Assembly (NCBI RefSeq): GCF_014851395.1
Contig: NW_024040817.1
Span: forward strand, 29,483,976-29,547,975
Origin: Micropterus salmoides
Lineage: Eukaryota; Chordata; Actinopteri; Centrarchiformes; Centrarchidae
Direction: 5' to 3'
DNA length: 64,000 nt
Under the pieces are notes generated by a model. The model had not been told where the DNA came from. It searched no databases and was given only the letters and a program-made list of their open reading frames with translations. Positions 61,119-64,000 of the stretch are shown piece by piece; within the stretch, counting starts at the first letter, position 1; every line of letters begins with the position of its first letter. A program made the position numbers and the translations under genes.

Positions 61119-62489
61119 GTTGTATTTACTAGCAACTGTAGTTGCCAGGTAATTTATGTAGTTTGAACAGAATACAAGATAATTTTGTAAATTAGATTAC
61201 AATTAATTGTTGTTTTTCTGTAAAAACAACAGCAAAAAACAGTAAAACATATCCTGTAATATACTGTAATTTCTTTTACAGTATTTAGCACATATTTACT
61301 GTAAATTCTACAGTCAATTCTTTACAGAGTTGTAATATATTTAATGACTGAGAAAACAGATGATAAGCAGAAATACCCTTTCCCTCTTTGTTACACAAAC
61401 TTGCAAAGGCATGTACACACATGCATACACACTGAGGACAGTGAGTACAGTAGCCCCGGGCCCAGATGGTGCTCCTTCTCCACCAATGACAACGTTACAT
61501 AAGTGGATTGAGCAACGGAGCAAAGGCCTGCTTTGCCGAGCCACAGTGGTGCATGGGATGATTTCTGTGGAAAAAGAGAGAAGGAGGGGGAGAATCTATC
61601 TGGTGCTTGAGCCTGGAGAGACAGACGTACAGCTTTAAATAGCTCTAATCCCACCCCCCATACTTGCACATGCATTCGGCCACTTTACTACCACTGGGTT
61701 TCTGACAGAGCACGGCGAAGTATCAGGCATCCACAAACCCTCTCTGCTCTGCTCTGGAGGGTGTGTGGGTGGGGAGCTGTATCTGGTCTACGTACATGCA
61801 CAGCTGTGTGCGCACAGCGGGTAGAAGGTGTAAGTGTGATGTAAATGTTGAGGTGATCTGAGTGGAGAAGCTGGGATTTTGCAGTGAAGGACAAATCACA
61901 GGGTTTGGTCAGAACAAGGACACGTTAATGACCTTGAGCTGCGATAAATCCAAGAAATAAAGCTATTCTGACTCTGATTCCGACTATGATATCCCTGGCT
62001 TTTTACAAACGCTGTTCATGCAAAATCCCCCATTCCTAGATAAAAAGACAAGGTTACTGAGGAGCCGTCTGTTGCTTGTATGCAAGTAACCTAATGCATA
62101 TCCTATTCTTATCCTGGACACTACTACCTTATTCCCTACACCTCAACCTACACAATAACACTGATGTGGGGCCAGTGGTTAAATGCCATACAAATCAGCA
62201 TTTGCTCATCCAGTCCCCCATTTCCGTGCCTGCCTTCACCTGTCCATCACAACAACACCACGTCTGTTCCCTTTCTCATTTCTCCTTCTCCTCCTTCTCT
62301 TCTTCTTTCATTCATTGCCTCCCTCAGAGGCAGCCATCTCCTCCTCTCATTGTCCCAATGCCTTTTGTTGCCCTCCTCAACAAAAGAGAACACTTGAGGC
62401 TGTGATGTGTGTGCGTGCTTGCGTATGACAATGATGCTTCATTTCCTTCAGACTGGCTGCTTGGGTACAATAGCTGGTGTATGTGTGTT

Positions 62490-62536
<47 letters not shown>

Positions 62537-62852
62537 AGTTATCGCATTGCCTCTTTAAGTCAGGAGTGTGACAGCTTGCAGCTATGCTCGATGCTTTCCC
62601 CCTGCCATTACTGCAACACACTGCTGTTTGCTGCCACACACATACACTTTGAGAGCATTATCTTGTGCACAATGACGCATTGTACCCCACAAAACAGGCC
62701 CACCAAGAGTGTTGTTTTTTTTTTTTTTGCAGCAATGTTTTTGTAGTGTGACAAATTTTTGGGCTGATTTAATTTTGCAATATGTTGTGGTAAAAATGGC
62801 GATTGTTGAAAGATGTTACAGATAACCATAATATGTAAAATTATTTACATAT
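61119..62852. other. Gene-free stretch with a microsatellite
   Basis: There is a (GT)n run at 62494-62533 and a possible retroelement tail near 61955. No gene was recognised. Confidence 0.45.
62494..62533. repeat. (GT)n microsatellite
   Basis: Twenty TG units. Confidence 0.96.
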
Positions 62853-63337
62853 TAGGGCTGGACGATTATGTCGGTTATTTCGGGTATTTTTAATCCTATT
62901 AAAATTTCGTCCTCTATGTGTGTTCACGTACTTTCCCCTTAAAAACATTTTACCATGTGTATAATCACGTGGCTCCGCCCCCTTCATTCCTGCTCAGCTT
63001 CCAGACCGGAGTCTGAAGCACAGGGAGATGTTAGCTAGCACTAACCGCCTTCACGTTCCAGCAGTTGGGGAAACAGAGACAGACTTTTATTAATGGACAC
63101 ACTGTGACCTACACTGTACATTTACTGCCAGTGTTCAAGGGAAACTCATTCAATGCATATAGATATTAATGATTGTGTGACATTAACATTTAGATGATCC
63201 ATTTTTCAATTAAATGATTTGTGAATTGAAAAAAATATCCCACCCATAATAGATAATAATGCCAATAGAAATAAACAAAAAACAAAATATTGTAATCGAG
63301 GTAAAATGATTAATTAATCGTTATTTTGTCAGGCCAT
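62853..63337. mobile_element. hAT-like MITE with weak ends
   Basis: It starts TAGGGCTGGACGATTATGTC, a typical fish hAT MITE terminus, and probably ends at AATCGTTATTTTGTCAGGCC. No clean target duplication was found, so the borders are approximate. Confidence 0.5.
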
Positions 63338-63690
63338 AATTTCAAATATACATTTATAAATGAAAGGTCTTAGTGATGGTCGTGTTCTTCTGATAACAAG
63401 AACAATGCAACAAAGGCTAAATAAAATAAACTTGTAAATAATCCTGATTTTGTGTAATAAAACAATCCCAAATCAAGGTGCATTTACTAGCTTTCTCTGT
63501 AGCTTTAAGCCATGTCAAAGTTACAGATGATAACAGGCACAACAGTCAGTTGTTTTTGGCCACACTATCGTCATGGCTCTAGGGATGGCCTTTTGGTTGG
63601 TTGTCTTCTTTGGGCCACATATTCATGCTTTGAACTAAAGTACAGCCTCATAGAGACACTAGCATGTCTTATCAATTGTTACTATGTCAT

Positions 63691-64000
63691 TAGGGCTCAA
63701 TTAAATCGATTATTAAAATGCATCAATGAAAATTCTTTGCATCGATGCTTCGTTTAATCTATATAACTATACAGCACAGTGTTTCGCTCGGACATTTATT
63801 ACTGTCGCACATCACGCTTACATTGTGAACACGACGTGATTATGATGGCGCTGTTTGCAAAGTGGAAGAAGAGAGAGAAGAAAATAGCGAGGGACAAAGT
63901 ATGGGATTATTTCAAGCTGATGAAAACAACAACTCTAACGTTACTGTACGCCCACCGTAAAACGAAACTTATGATGGCCCCTGATCAGAAAGCAGCCGGT
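63691..64000 (+). mobile_element. 5' end of a hAT transposon, cut by the window edge
   Basis: It starts TAGGGCTCAATTAAATCG. After about 150 bp an open frame begins at 63842 and stays open to the window end, encoding LFAKWKKREKKIARDKVWDYF. The RSKVWxYF-like segment is the start of a hAT transposase BED zinc-finger region. The cysteine pair expected next is not seen (TLLYAHRKTKL instead of a KCxxC pattern), so the copy may be decayed. Confidence 0.65.

Overview
This window looks like draft nuclear DNA from a ray-finned (teleost) fish. Two spliced protein genes carry vertebrate-type exons, the repeats are typical of fish genomes (hAT and Tc1 transposons, Penelope and L2-like retroelements, tRNA-derived SINEs, GT/AT microsatellites), and a 500-bp run of N marks an assembly gap.

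The gene-bearing part is roughly 3-28 kb. On the minus strand lie gmeb1 (SAND-domain transcription factor; nine coding exons at 3073-10152 and a non-coding first exon near 16954), a U11 minor-spliceosome snRNA gene (rnu11, 17603-17737), and the two-exon small GTPase gene rab42 (22939-25073). About 0.8 kb from rab42, transcribed the other way, is a TATA-driven non-coding gene (about 25891 to the gap) whose introns carry box C/D and box H/ACA snoRNA-like sequences. One C/D box RNA has a 12-nt guide to 28S rRNA of the SNORD99 type, so I call the host snhg12. From memory, GMEB1-RNU11-RAB42-SNHG12 are neighbours on human 1p35, in matching relative order and orientation, so this is a conserved block of RNA-processing and regulatory genes.

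The 6.8-kb first intron of gmeb1 is full of mobile-element debris: a LINE 3' fragment, a decayed copy of an unnamed transposon-like protein gene, a hAT MITE with its target duplication inserted into that copy, and a Penelope-like tail. A second hAT with target duplication sits in a later intron.

From 28.5 to 64 kb I found no host protein gene. This desert holds a palindromic Penelope-like insertion with an 11-bp target duplication, an L2-like tail, SINEs, a broken Tc1, PIF/Harbinger-like MITEs, and a 1.2-kb TA-targeting element rich in GTTGTAAC motifs. That element is inserted into a MITE whose sister copy in the same window shows the uninterrupted site. The start of a hAT with a BED-like transposase N-terminus runs off the right edge.
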